Notes: generated from the letters alone by a model not told the origin. A stretch of DNA of 64,000 nt from CADEDV01 sp964596345 (GCA_964596345.1 CAZQSZ010000002.1:248001-312000); one strand, 5' to 3'. Positions 26,879-35,802 are shown, counted from the stretch's first letter. Numbers and translations: made by a program.

Positions 26879-27292
26879 ATGGCAAAAGCACAAGCACAGC
26901 AGCAGGTTAGCGCCAAAGCAGCTGCTAAAAAAAGAGTGGTGAAAGTGGACTCCTACGGAGATGCTCACATTTCAGCTACGTTCAACAACATCATCATCAG
27001 TCTTACCAACAAGAACGGCCAGGTTATTTCCTGGAGCAGTGCTGGTAAAATGGGTTTTAAGGGTTCTAAAAAGAATACTCCTTATGCCGCACAAATGGCC
27101 GCCGCTGATGCAGCAAAAACTGCATTTGATGCCGGTCTGAAGAGAGTGGACGTATATGTAAAAGGTCCTGGTGCTGGTCGTGAAAGCTCTATCCGCTCCC
27201 TGTCACAAAGCGGCATAGAGATCGTAATGATCAAAGACGTAACGCCGTTACCACACAACGGTTGCCGTCCTCCGAAGAAGAGAAGAGTTTAA
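26879..27292 (+). CDS. rpsK: 30S ribosomal protein S11
   Basis: The protein is 137 residues from the ATG at 26879. An in-frame ATG 84 bases upstream would add 28 residues without S11 character, so it is rejected. The S11 core is clear: HISATFNNIIISLTNKNGQVISWSSAGKMGFKGSKKNTPYAAQ, GPGAGRESSIRSL, and DVTPLPHNGCRPPKKRRV at the end. It binds 16S rRNA in the platform. Confidence 0.97.
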   Translation: MAKAQAQQQVSAKAAAKKRVVKVDSYGDAHISATFNNIIISLTNKNGQVISWSSAGKMGFKGSKKNTPYAAQMAAADAAKTAFDAGLKRVDVYVKGPGAGRESSIRSLSQSGIEIVMIKDVTPLPHNGCRPPKKRRV

Positions 27293-27445
27293 TTGAAGCT
27301 ATTAGCTAATTGCTATAAGTTTTTAGCTATTGACATATTTGAGCCAGATTGGTTTCATTTCTAAAAAGGGTACACGATTAATTTTTTAAAGCTTTTTACT
27401 GATCGTTGTACCGGATTCTAAAAAAGCTTAAATGAAAGTAAAATT
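27293..27445 (+). promoter_or_regulatory. Structured rpsK-rpsD spacer, possible S4 leader
   Basis: The 153-base spacer holds another AGCTATTAGCTAA-type repeat (27297-27332) and an imperfect long-range inverted repeat pairing GGTAC-ACGAT near 27370 with ATCGTTGTACC near 27402-27412. S4 autoregulates its operon in other bacteria through mRNA structure, so this could be a binding site. It matches no leader family I can identify. Confidence 0.35.
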
Positions 27446-28051
27446 ATGGCAAGGTACACTGGTCCAAAGACCAAGATCTCCCGCATTTTTGGAGAGCCTA
27501 TTTTAGGCAATGGTAAATGGTTGGGAAAAAACAGCAACCCTCCCGGTCAGCACGGAGAGAAACGTAAACGTAAAACTTTAGGTGAATACGCTTTACAGCT
27601 CCGCGAAAAGCAAAAGGCTAAATACACCTATGGTGTATTAGAGAAACAATTCCGTAAAACTTTTGAGGAAGCATCACGCCGTAAAGGTGTAACTGGTGAG
27701 AACCTCATCAAATTACTGGAAGCCCGCCTGGATAACACTGTTTTCCGTATGGGTATTGCTCCTTCACGTCCTGCTGCCCGTCAGCTCGTTAGCCACAAAC
27801 ACATTGAAGTAAACGGCGAAGTTGTGAATGTTCCTTCTTTTCAGCTGAAAGCTGGTGATGTGATCACCATCAAAGAAGGCAGCAAAACAAGAGAGTCAAT
27901 TACCAGTATTGTTCGTGCCAAGAACCCTAAGTTCAACTGGCTGGATTGGAGTGAAACCGAGTTCAAAGGTACTTTCATTACTTACCCTGAAAGGGAAAGC
28001 GTTCCTGAAAACATTAAGGAACAGCTGATCGTTGAATTGTACTCTAAGTAA
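27446..28051 (+). CDS. rpsD: 30S ribosomal protein S4, zinc-free form
   Basis: This 201-residue protein binds 16S rRNA early in 30S assembly. It has the S4 domain at about residues 90-155 (RLDNTVFRMGIAPSRPAARQLVSHKHIEVNGEVVNVPS). The N-terminus (MARYTGPKTKISRIFGEPI) lacks the CxxC zinc motif of C-plus S4 proteins. Confidence 0.98.
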   Translation: MARYTGPKTKISRIFGEPILGNGKWLGKNSNPPGQHGEKRKRKTLGEYALQLREKQKAKYTYGVLEKQFRKTFEEASRRKGVTGENLIKLLEARLDNTVFRMGIAPSRPAARQLVSHKHIEVNGEVVNVPSFQLKAGDVITIKEGSKTRESITSIVRAKNPKFNWLDWSETEFKGTFITYPERESVPENIKEQLIVELYSK

Positions 28052-28152
28052 TAGCTGAATTGTATTCAGAACGTACAAGAGTGCGAAGCAACAGGCGATG
28101 AGAGTAGTGCTGAAGCTGGTAACACAATCATTTTAAATCTAAAGAATAAAAT

Positions 28153-29154
28153 ATGGCAATTTTAAATTTCCAGAAACCTGATAAGATCATTCTGCAAAAG
28201 GCTACGGATTTTGAAGCTCAGTTCGAGTTCCGTCCGTTGGAGCCCGGTTATGGTGTGACCATTGGTAATGCACTTCGCCGTGTATTGCTGAATTCATTGG
28301 AAGGTTATGCTATCATCGGTGTAAAGATCGAAGGAGTGGAACATGAGTTCGCTACCATGAAAGGTGTTAGTGAAGATGTGGTGGAGATTTTCCTGAACCT
28401 GAAACAGGTTCGTTTCAAAAAGATCGTGGATCATGAAGTGGCGAATGAGAAGATCATTTTGTCTATAAAGAACAGGACTGAATTCACGGCCGGTATGATC
28501 GGTGAAGGAACACATTCTTTCCAGATCATGAACCCGGACCTGCTGATCTGTACGCTTGATTCATCTGCCAAGATGGATGTGGAGCTGACCATCGGTAAAG
28601 GCCGTGGTTATGTGCCGGCAGAAGACAACAAACCGAAAGATGCTCCGTTGGGTTATATCCCCATCGATGCTATTTACACGCCGATCAAGAATGTAAAATA
28701 CACGATCGAGAATACCCGTGTGGAACAAAGGACTGACTTCGAAAAACTGATCATGGAAGTTTCTACAGATGGTACCATCCATCCGGAAGAAGCGGTGAAG
28801 CAGGCTTCACGCATCCTGATCCAGCACCTGATGATCATCACGGATGAGAACATCACGTTCGATAATAAAGAAGAGAAGAAAGAAGATCTGGTGGACGAAC
28901 AAACTTTGCAACTGCGTAAAGTATTGAAGACTCCATTGGAAGATCTCGATCTGTCTGTTCGTGCCTTTAACTGCTTAAAAGCTGCCAAGATCAACTCATT
29001 GAGTGAGCTGGTGCAGTATGAGCAGGAAGACCTGATGAAATTCCGCAACTTCGGTCAGAAATCACTGGCTGAGATTGAGCAGGTGCTGACTGAAAGAGGT
29101 TTGCATTTCGGAATGGACCTGGTGAAACTGGGCATTGACCTGAGCGAATTCTAG
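28153..29154 (+). CDS. rpoA: RNA polymerase alpha subunit
   Basis: The protein has 333 residues. The N-terminal dimerisation domain spans about 1-230 (EPGYGVTIGNALRRVLLNSLEGYAI) and the C-terminal domain about 255-325 (LDLSVRAFNCLKAAKINSLSELVQY, FRNFGQKSLAEIEQVL). Its alpha-CTD carries the usual Arg and Asn for UP-element and activator contacts. Confidence 0.98.
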   Translation: MAILNFQKPDKIILQKATDFEAQFEFRPLEPGYGVTIGNALRRVLLNSLEGYAIIGVKIEGVEHEFATMKGVSEDVVEIFLNLKQVRFKKIVDHEVANEKIILSIKNRTEFTAGMIGEGTHSFQIMNPDLLICTLDSSAKMDVELTIGKGRGYVPAEDNKPKDAPLGYIPIDAIYTPIKNVKYTIENTRVEQRTDFEKLIMEVSTDGTIHPEEAVKQASRILIQHLMIITDENITFDNKEEKKEDLVDEQTLQLRKVLKTPLEDLDLSVRAFNCLKAAKINSLSELVQYEQEDLMKFRNFGQKSLAEIEQVLTERGLHFGMDLVKLGIDLSEF

Positions 29155-29200
29155 GCCTCCCCAAACCCCTCCGCAGGAGGGACTATAGGTTGCCTATAGT
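29155..29200 (+). repeat. Intergenic dispersed repeat plus hairpin after rpoA
   Basis: Starting at the base after the rpoA stop is GCCTCCCCAAACCCCTC followed by a CCTCC/GGAGG hairpin. The same element occurs after ilvD at 48667-48694, in the same orientation relative to its gene. A second perfect 8-bp hairpin (ACTATAGG with CCTATAGT) follows directly at 29182-29200. Confidence 0.65.
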
Positions 29201-29290
29201 TGATATATTCATTAACAATGCTGTTTTGAAATTTAAAACAGTAAACATTGCAAATCCTGACACGGTGCAATGTATTAAAACTTAAACGTC

Positions 29291-29782
29291 ATGCGTCACG
29301 GAGACAAAGTAAAAAACCTCAGCCGCACCAAAGCTCACAGAGAAGCTTTGCTGAGTAACCTGGCTTGCCAGCTGATCGAACACAAAAGGATCGTTACTAC
29401 GGTAGCAAAAGCCAAGGCACTGCGTGTATACGTAGAGCCCCTGATCACTAAAGGTAAAACCAATACTACGCACCAGCGTCGTGTGGTATTCAGCTACCTG
29501 CAGGATAAGGAGGCGATCAAAGAACTGTTTGGTAATGTTGCAGAAAAAGTAGCCGGTCGTCCCGGTGGTTATACCCGTATCATTAAGTTAGGCGCCCGTC
29601 CTGGTGATAATGCAGAAACTGCATTGATCGAACTGGTAGACTTTAATGAAATATACGGTAAGGGTAAAGGCGAAGCGAAAGCTCCTGCTAAGAAAACCCG
29701 TCGTTCCGGTGGTTCGAAAAAGAAAGCAGAAGGCACGGATAAACCGGAAGCATCTGCAACAGAAGATAAAGCTGCTGAATAA
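29291..29782 (+). CDS. rplQ: 50S ribosomal protein L17
   Basis: This 163-residue protein begins MRHGDKVKNLSRTKAHREALL and contains the full L17 core to about residue 120. It then carries a Lys/Ala/Glu-rich tail of about 40 residues that E. coli L17 lacks, a common Bacteroidota feature. It is the last gene of the operon. Confidence 0.97.
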   Translation: MRHGDKVKNLSRTKAHREALLSNLACQLIEHKRIVTTVAKAKALRVYVEPLITKGKTNTTHQRRVVFSYLQDKEAIKELFGNVAEKVAGRPGGYTRIIKLGARPGDNAETALIELVDFNEIYGKGKGEAKAPAKKTRRSGGSKKKAEGTDKPEASATEDKAAE

Positions 29783-29807
29783 TAGCAACACAACTCTGTT
29801 CGATATG

Positions 29808-29838
29808 AATGCCCCCGGTTTACCGGGGGCATTTTTTT
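29808..29838 (+). terminator. Rho-independent terminator of the ribosomal operon
   Basis: An 11-bp stem (AATGCCCCCGG with CCGGGGGCATT), a 4-base loop and seven or more T form a textbook intrinsic terminator, 26 bases after rplQ. Confidence 0.92.
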
Positions 29839-29956
29839 AATAATAATACAACGGCAAGCCCGGAGTGATGACGGGTTTTATACGGAAAATGAAGTATTTT
29901 CATTTTGAGATTTTCCTGCTTGTCATAACACTACCTTCAACTTTTAAACCAACGAA

Positions 29957-32536
29957 ATGGATCATCCTTCAGGCAGGTCATTGCAGCAATTCAGAAATGA
30001 AGTCGGGATCAAATTCCAGCTTTATAACAGCCTGTTTACATCGCTGCCCTTTCACCGGATAGAAAAGACAGGCATCCTCTTATCCTTGCTGTCGAATAAT
30101 TGCGAGGAAGGATATAAAAAGAAATTAAGCCCGGTGGAGATACTCGAAGATTTTTTCAGCAAGCATACAATCTACGGGAAAGAAAATGAACGGGCAGACC
30201 TCCTGTTTCGCTTTGTACAATACGTGGAAAGACAAGTGGTTTTGTTTGATGCGCTGGAAGATGCAGCCTTTCGCAGTGTGCATGACCTGAATGGGGTGGG
30301 TACATTGAAACATTTAGAGTCGGAAGTGATACAGGGAAAAAAAGAAAATGAACTGGCAGATAAGCTGAAGGATTTTTCTATACGGATGGTGTTAACAGCT
30401 CATCCGACTCAATTTTACCCGGGCTCGGTATTGGGGATCATCAACGATCTGTCAAAGGCACTGAATGATAATAATACCAGCCTGGTAAACACTTACCTGC
30501 AGCAATTGGGAAAAACGCCTTTCTTCAAGAAGAAAAAGCCAACCCCATATGATGAAGCGGTTAGTTTGATCTGGTACCTGGAAAATGTTTTCTATCCCGC
30601 TGCCGGAGGCATTATTTCTTCGCTAAAGAACCAGTTTCCGGACGCCGTTGATAAACAAAATCCTGTTATCCGTATGGGATTCTGGCCGGGTGGTGACAGG
30701 GATGGTAATCCTTTTGTGACCAGTGATATCACGTTACAGGTGGCCAATGCGTTACGGGGAGGGATCATTAAGTGTTATTATATGGATGTTCGCCGCCTGC
30801 GGAGAAGACTAACTTTCGAAGGCGTGGATGTGTTGTTATCAGAATTGGAAAACAAGTTATATAACAACCTGTTCATTCCTGGTTTTAAAACTACTCTGAC
30901 AAAAGATGAAATACTGGCTACATTAGAACAGATCAGGCAGATCATTATCTACCAGCATAATGGTTTATTCCTGCATATGATCAATAACCTGATCAGCAAG
31001 ATCGAGGTATTTGGTTTACATTTCGCTTCGCTGGATATCAGGCAGGAGAGTACGGTACATGGTAAATTATTAGAAGCAATTGCCGCAACCGGGGAAAGTT
31101 TACCGGCTGATTATGCTTCCTTAACAGATACGGAAAAGATCAATATACTTTCTTCCATCGGGAAACCCGTTGCTGCTGATATTGTAAGCGATCCTGTTCA
31201 CCAGGATACGCTCCAAACAATTGCAGCTGTAAAAAGTATTCACCAGTATAACGGGGAAGCCGGTTGTAACCGGTATATCATCAGCCAATGTAAGTCTGCA
31301 TTGAATGCTATGGAAGTCTTTGGCTTATTCTTATTGGGCGGCTGGAAGAAGGAAGAATTGAATATTGATATCATCCCGTTATTTGAAACAATTGATGACC
31401 TGCAGGTAGCTGCGGAAGTGATGCGAACATTGTATAGTAACCCGGTTTATAAAGACCACCTGCGACGGAGAAATAACCACCAAACCATCATGCTTGGTTT
31501 TTCCGATGGCACCAAGGATGGTGGTTACCTGATGGCCAACTGGAGTATTTATAAGGCAAAAGAGGAATTAACAAGCATATCCAGGGAATATGGAATTGAT
31601 GTGATCTTCTTTGATGGCCGGGGTGGCCCTCCATCAAGAGGTGGTGGAAAAACACACAAGTTTTATGCTTCGATGGGGCATAATATTTCCAACAAGGAGA
31701 TTCAGCTGACCATCCAGGGACAAACAGTAAGTTCCAATTTCGGAACTGTGGATGCAGCACAATTCAATATTGAACAATTGCTGAATGCAGGTATTTCTAA
31801 CGATCTTTTTTCTACCCGGCATGAAACACTCACAGAGAAAGAAGAAAATTTATTACAGGAACTTTCTTCTTTAGGATACAGTGCGTATAAAAAATTAAAG
31901 GACCATCCTTACCTGGCAGATTATTTATTACAGGTAAGCCCGTTGCGGTTTTACAGTGAAACAAATATCGGAAGCCGCCCGGCTAAACGGGGAGCTGCTT
32001 CAGGATTATCGTTAAAAGACCTGCGGGCTATTCCTTTTGCCGGGTCCTGGAGCCAGTTGAAACAAAATGTGACGGGCTATTATGGAGTTGGTTCTGCTTT
32101 GCAGGAAATGGAGAAACAAGGAAAACTGCTGGAGCTGCAAAAACTGTATCACCAGTCGCTCTTCTTTAAGACGCTGCTCGATAATTGCGAAATGGCGATG
32201 ATGAAATCGTTTTTCCCGCTGACCGCCTATTTGTCGGCGCATAAGCAGTTCGGTGAATTATGGCAAATGATCTATGACGAATACGAGCTGACCAAGCAAT
32301 ATTTAATGAAAATAACCGGGCAGACAGAATTGATGGCAGATTACCCGGTGGAACAATTATCTATCCAGATGCGGGAAAGGATTGTTTTGCCGTTAGTAAC
32401 CATTCAGCAATATGCCCTGACAAAGATCCGGGAAATGGATGAGCAGTTGGTACAAGCCCCGGTAAAGGAAACCTATGAAAAATTAGCCATGCGCTGCTCA
32501 TTCGGGATCATTAACGCAGGGAGGAACTCAGCCTGA
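29957..32536 (+). CDS. ppc: Phosphoenolpyruvate carboxylase
   Basis: This 859-residue enzyme adds bicarbonate to PEP to form oxaloacetate, replenishing the TCA cycle. Catalytic motifs are in place: VLTAHPTQ (about 145-152), GFWPGGDRDGNP (about 240-251), LDIRQES, GFSDGTKDGGYL, FFDGRGGPPSRGGG (about 551-564) and QGQTVSSNFG. The C-terminus reads GRNSA where most members end RNTG, which may affect the active-site cap or regulation. It is transcribed alone, after the ribosomal terminator. Confidence 0.95.
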   Translation: MDHPSGRSLQQFRNEVGIKFQLYNSLFTSLPFHRIEKTGILLSLLSNNCEEGYKKKLSPVEILEDFFSKHTIYGKENERADLLFRFVQYVERQVVLFDALEDAAFRSVHDLNGVGTLKHLESEVIQGKKENELADKLKDFSIRMVLTAHPTQFYPGSVLGIINDLSKALNDNNTSLVNTYLQQLGKTPFFKKKKPTPYDEAVSLIWYLENVFYPAAGGIISSLKNQFPDAVDKQNPVIRMGFWPGGDRDGNPFVTSDITLQVANALRGGIIKCYYMDVRRLRRRLTFEGVDVLLSELENKLYNNLFIPGFKTTLTKDEILATLEQIRQIIIYQHNGLFLHMINNLISKIEVFGLHFASLDIRQESTVHGKLLEAIAATGESLPADYASLTDTEKINILSSIGKPVAADIVSDPVHQDTLQTIAAVKSIHQYNGEAGCNRYIISQCKSALNAMEVFGLFLLGGWKKEELNIDIIPLFETIDDLQVAAEVMRTLYSNPVYKDHLRRRNNHQTIMLGFSDGTKDGGYLMANWSIYKAKEELTSISREYGIDVIFFDGRGGPPSRGGGKTHKFYASMGHNISNKEIQLTIQGQTVSSNFGTVDAAQFNIEQLLNAGISNDLFSTRHETLTEKEENLLQELSSLGYSAYKKLKDHPYLADYLLQVSPLRFYSETNIGSRPAKRGAASGLSLKDLRAIPFAGSWSQLKQNVTGYYGVGSALQEMEKQGKLLELQKLYHQSLFFKTLLDNCEMAMMKSFFPLTAYLSAHKQFGELWQMIYDEYELTKQYLMKITGQTELMADYPVEQLSIQMRERIVLPLVTIQQYALTKIREMDEQLVQAPVKETYEKLAMRCSFGIINAGRNSA

Positions 32537-32566
32537 GATTTACAACTGCTGCTGGGTTCAATTATA

Positions 32567-32574
32567 TATTTTTG
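32567..32574 (+). promoter_or_regulatory. -7 promoter element for aguB
   Basis: TATTTTTG is a perfect TAnnTTTG box, 17 bases upstream of the aguB ATG. A TTTA about 24 bp upstream is the best -33 candidate. Confidence 0.5.
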
Positions 32575-32591
32575 CATCTCAATTCAAGAGC

Positions 32592-33467
32592 ATGAGTAAA
32601 GTAAAAGTCGGCATGGTGCAGATGAGCTGCACGTCGAATAAAGAAGACAATCTCGCCAAAGCCATTGAAGGCGTGAAGAAAGCAGCCGCAGCCGGCGCAC
32701 AGGTCGTTTGCCTGCAGGAGTTATTTACATCCTTGTATTTCTGTGACGTGGAAGACTACGAGAACTTCAAATTGGCTGAACCCATACCCGGTCCTTCTAC
32801 GGATATCCTGCAAAAAGTGGCGAAAGAAACAGGAGTGGTCATCATCGCTTCGTTGTTTGAAAAAAGAGCACAGGGCCTGTATCATAATACCACTGCCGTG
32901 ATTGATGCGGATGGTAGTTATCTTGGTAAATACAGAAAGATGCATATTCCGGATGATCCGGCTTATTTTGAGAAATTCTATTTCACCCCGGGTGATCTTG
33001 GTTATAAAGTATGGAAGACCAAATTTGCCACTATCGGTGTATTGATCTGCTGGGACCAGTGGTATCCTGAAGCTGCCCGTATCACTTCCCTGATGGGGGC
33101 TGAAATATTATTTTATCCAACAGCGATTGGCTGGTCCACCGCACAGGATGAAGCTACTAATACTGAGCAATATGGCGCATGGCAAACGATACAGCGCAGC
33201 CATGCCGTTGCCAATGGGGTGCATGTGGTAAGTGTGAACAGGGTGGGGCTGGAACAAAACGGGGCCATGAAATTCTGGGGTGGCTCCTTTGTATCCAATC
33301 CATTCGGAACGGTTTTATACAAAGCTTCCCATGAGGAAGAAGAAATAAAAGTACTGGAACTGGACCTGGCTAAAACAGATCAGTACAGGACACACTGGCC
33401 TTTTATGCGGGACAGGCGAATAGATTCCTACCAACCGATTACTAAGCGTTTCATTGATGAAGAATAA
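32592..33467 (+). CDS. aguB: N-carbamoylputrescine amidase
   Basis: This 291-residue nitrilase-superfamily enzyme hydrolyses N-carbamoylputrescine to putrescine, CO2 and ammonia. The Glu-Lys-Cys triad is in VVCLQELFTS, KYRKMHIPDDP and VLICWDQWYPEAAR. The neighbouring agmatine deiminase gene makes its substrate, which supports this specific assignment within the superfamily. Together they form a two-step putrescine route from agmatine. Confidence 0.93.
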   Translation: MSKVKVGMVQMSCTSNKEDNLAKAIEGVKKAAAAGAQVVCLQELFTSLYFCDVEDYENFKLAEPIPGPSTDILQKVAKETGVVIIASLFEKRAQGLYHNTTAVIDADGSYLGKYRKMHIPDDPAYFEKFYFTPGDLGYKVWKTKFATIGVLICWDQWYPEAARITSLMGAEILFYPTAIGWSTAQDEATNTEQYGAWQTIQRSHAVANGVHVVSVNRVGLEQNGAMKFWGGSFVSNPFGTVLYKASHEEEEIKVLELDLAKTDQYRTHWPFMRDRRIDSYQPITKRFIDEE

Positions 33468-33473
33468 AATAGT

Positions 33474-33541
33474 GTTCATGGTTCATGGCGTATAGTTTAT
33501 AGTGAAACCACAGCCATTACCATGGACCATTAACCATGAAC
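33474..33541. repeat. TTCATGG-type inverted repeat between aguB and aguA
   Basis: GTTCATGGTT (33474-33483) and AACCATGAAC (33532-33541) are exact complements, with further CATGG/CCATG copies inside. The right arm ends 1 base before the aguA ATG, so a hairpin could limit its translation. It may also be neutral intergenic repeat sequence. Confidence 0.45.
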
Positions 33542-33542
33542 T

Positions 33543-34595
33543 ATGAGCTTCGAAGCAAAAACTCCAAAAGAATCAGGATATTATTTTCCCGCTGAATTCG
33601 CAGTACATACAGCCACTTGGCTCAGCTGGCCGCACAAGGAAGCTTCCTGGCCGGGTAAGATCCATACTATCTTTCCGTATTATGCTCAATTCATTAAAGA
33701 GCTGACGAAAGGGGAGCAGGTTAAAATTAATGTAGCTGATGAAGCCATGAAGAATTTTGCGACTGGTCATTTGCAACATGCAGGGGTTGACCTGTCTAAA
33801 GTGGAATTCTTTTTTCATCCTACCAATGATGCCTGGTGCAGGGACCATGGCCCGGCTTTTTTAATTAATCCTCATGCGGATATTAAGAAAGTGATTATTG
33901 ACTGGGGTTATAATGCCTGGGGTAACAAATATCCTCCTTTTGACCTGGATGATGTGATCCCCACCCGGATAGGGCAACACTATAATATCCCGGTGTATCA
34001 CCCGGGTATTGTAATGGAAGGTGGCTCTGTTGAATTCAACGGTACAGGAACTGTGATGACATCCACCGCCTGTTTATTAAATCCTAACCGTAACCCGCAC
34101 CTGGACCAGCAGCAGATAGAAGAATATTTATACAATTACTACGGTATGGAACAGGTATTATGGGTAGATGAAGGTATTGTAGGTGATGATACAGACGGGC
34201 ATATTGATGATACGGTCCGGTTTGTAAATGAAGATACCGTGATCACAGTTATAGAAGAGAACAAGAATGATGAGAACTATGCATTGCTGCAGCATAACCT
34301 GTCGCAATTAAAATCCATGCGTTTATTGAATGGGAAACAACTCAATATCGTTGAACTGCCTATGCCGGATGAAGTGATTTGGGAGGAACAGCGCTTGCCG
34401 GCATCCTATGCTAATTTTTATATAGCCAATAAATCAGTGATCGTTCCCACTTTTCGTTGTGATAAAGATGAAAAAGTACTACAGGTCATCCAGGAGTGTT
34501 TTCCCGGCCGGGATGTAGTGGGTATTGATTCCACCGAGATCATCTGGGGGTTGGGTAGTTTTCATTGCCTGAGCCAGCAGGAACCTTTCGTATAA
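33543..34595 (+). CDS. aguA: Agmatine deiminase
   Basis: This 350-residue member of the guanidine-modifying superfamily converts agmatine to N-carbamoylputrescine and ammonia. Characteristic blocks are ATWLSWPH, DAWCRDHGPAFLIN, MEGGSVEFNGTGTVMTS, GDDTDGHIDDTVRFV (catalytic His) and GLGSFHCLSQQEP (nucleophile Cys near residue 343). It lies 75 bases after aguB, its pathway partner. No arginine decarboxylase is in the window. Confidence 0.95.
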   Translation: MSFEAKTPKESGYYFPAEFAVHTATWLSWPHKEASWPGKIHTIFPYYAQFIKELTKGEQVKINVADEAMKNFATGHLQHAGVDLSKVEFFFHPTNDAWCRDHGPAFLINPHADIKKVIIDWGYNAWGNKYPPFDLDDVIPTRIGQHYNIPVYHPGIVMEGGSVEFNGTGTVMTSTACLLNPNRNPHLDQQQIEEYLYNYYGMEQVLWVDEGIVGDDTDGHIDDTVRFVNEDTVITVIEENKNDENYALLQHNLSQLKSMRLLNGKQLNIVELPMPDEVIWEEQRLPASYANFYIANKSVIVPTFRCDKDEKVLQVIQECFPGRDVVGIDSTEIIWGLGSFHCLSQQEPFV

Positions 34596-34608
34596 TCTTT
34601 TAGTACAA

Positions 34609-34638
34609 AAAGAAAAGCCCCTTGTAGAAACAAGGGGC
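34609..34638 (-). terminator. Intrinsic terminator of the porin/amt unit
   Basis: A 9-bp stem (GCCCCTTGT with ACAAGGGGC) and AGAA loop lies at 34617-34638. On the minus strand it is followed by a T-rich tract at 34616-34609, so it serves the leftward porin gene 52 bases away. Confidence 0.85.
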
Positions 34639-34689
34639 CTCTAACGATTGCTTGCCATATTAAAATCTTACTAAACCATTTGCTGTTTG

Positions 34690-35802
34690 TCAGAACGAAT
34701 AGATGGCGGCAAATATGAACGAAGATGCAGATTTGCTGAAGGCACCATCTTTATCGGTAAACAGGATTTCTTTGTTTGCATTATCCAGCCTGAATTCAGG
34801 AATAAAAGTGAAGCCGCCTGATTTAAAATTGGCTGACAGGGTTGTGGCAAAAATAGTACCTCCCTCGGCAGCACCACTATAGGCTTTAAGCTGGTTTTTA
34901 TCACTAAATAATTCAGTACGCAGTGTAAGCCCAAACCAGGGTTGTGGATCAACATTCAGGTACAAAGCAGATCCCCACCAGGATTTACCATCCAGGTTTT
35001 TTGCACCATCCCATACTTTGGTTGAGTTAACAGTCCCGTTGAAACCGATATTGAACTTATCACTGATTTTTGCAGTGATCACCGCATCAACCTGGCTTGT
35101 CTTGGAAGTATCCGGGTTTTGACCACTTACATAGTTCAGGTAGAATTTCAGGTTATCGCTGGCTGCAAAACTGTACTGTGCCAGGAAAAATTTCTTATTC
35201 ATATAACCAGCTGGCGGAATACGGAAGTCGGTAGCATTGGCTATCCCCAGCATGGCACCATGTTTTCCTTTACTGGCTTCTGCTTTGAAACCAGTATGTG
35301 AGAACGGTCCGTTCGTGAACATATAACTCATGCTGTAGTTACGGTTCAGCTGGGGATCCAGTAATTCATAACCTACATGGGTGGCCCATGTACCGAGTGT
35401 AAATTTTAACCAGTCGGTTGGCGAATAGCTAACATAAAGTTGTTTGATGGCCTGGGTGATACCATCATCGGTATACGAAAAGTCTTTAGCCCTTGGCCCG
35501 AAACCAAGATCGGCAACAGCACTTACTTTATCTCCTTTATGTTCAAATTTCAGGCTGGCCATACCCAGTGAAAAACTGTTATGTGTTTGGGTAAAGCTGG
35601 TCAGGCTGTTGGCCGTGGATTTTGAAAAGTCATATTTATAATAACCATCCACTGAACCGGTAATGGTTAGTGCCGGTGCTTTCTTTTCTTCTTCCGGAAC
35701 CGGGGCGGCTGCGGAGTCAGTAACTACGGATGCGATCTGGGCTTCAGCGAGAGTAAATGACAGCAAGCCCATAGCTGCCACAAAGAGTTTTTTTTGTAAC
35801 AT
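34690..35802 (-). CDS. Outer-membrane beta-barrel porin
   Basis: This 370-residue protein has a signal peptide (residues 1-22, ending TLAEAQ), a short Pro/Glu-rich linker, and then alternating amphipathic strands to the end, closing with a terminal aromatic (SFIFAAIYSF). Motifs resemble the beta-barrel-porin-2 family (ITGSVDGYYKYDF, WLKFTLGTWATHVGYELLD). It lies 90 bases downstream of the ammonium transporter and ends at a shared terminator. A role in letting nitrogen compounds cross the outer membrane is inferred from position only. Confidence 0.78.
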   Translation of the reverse strand: MLQKKLFVAAMGLLSFTLAEAQIASVVTDSAAAPVPEEEKKAPALTITGSVDGYYKYDFSKSTANSLTSFTQTHNSFSLGMASLKFEHKGDKVSAVADLGFGPRAKDFSYTDDGITQAIKQLYVSYSPTDWLKFTLGTWATHVGYELLDPQLNRNYSMSYMFTNGPFSHTGFKAEASKGKHGAMLGIANATDFRIPPAGYMNKKFFLAQYSFAASDNLKFYLNYVSGQNPDTSKTSQVDAVITAKISDKFNIGFNGTVNSTKVWDGAKNLDGKSWWGSALYLNVDPQPWFGLTLRTELFSDKNQLKAYSGAAEGGTIFATTLSANFKSGGFTFIPEFRLDNANKEILFTDKDGAFSKSASSFIFAAIYSF

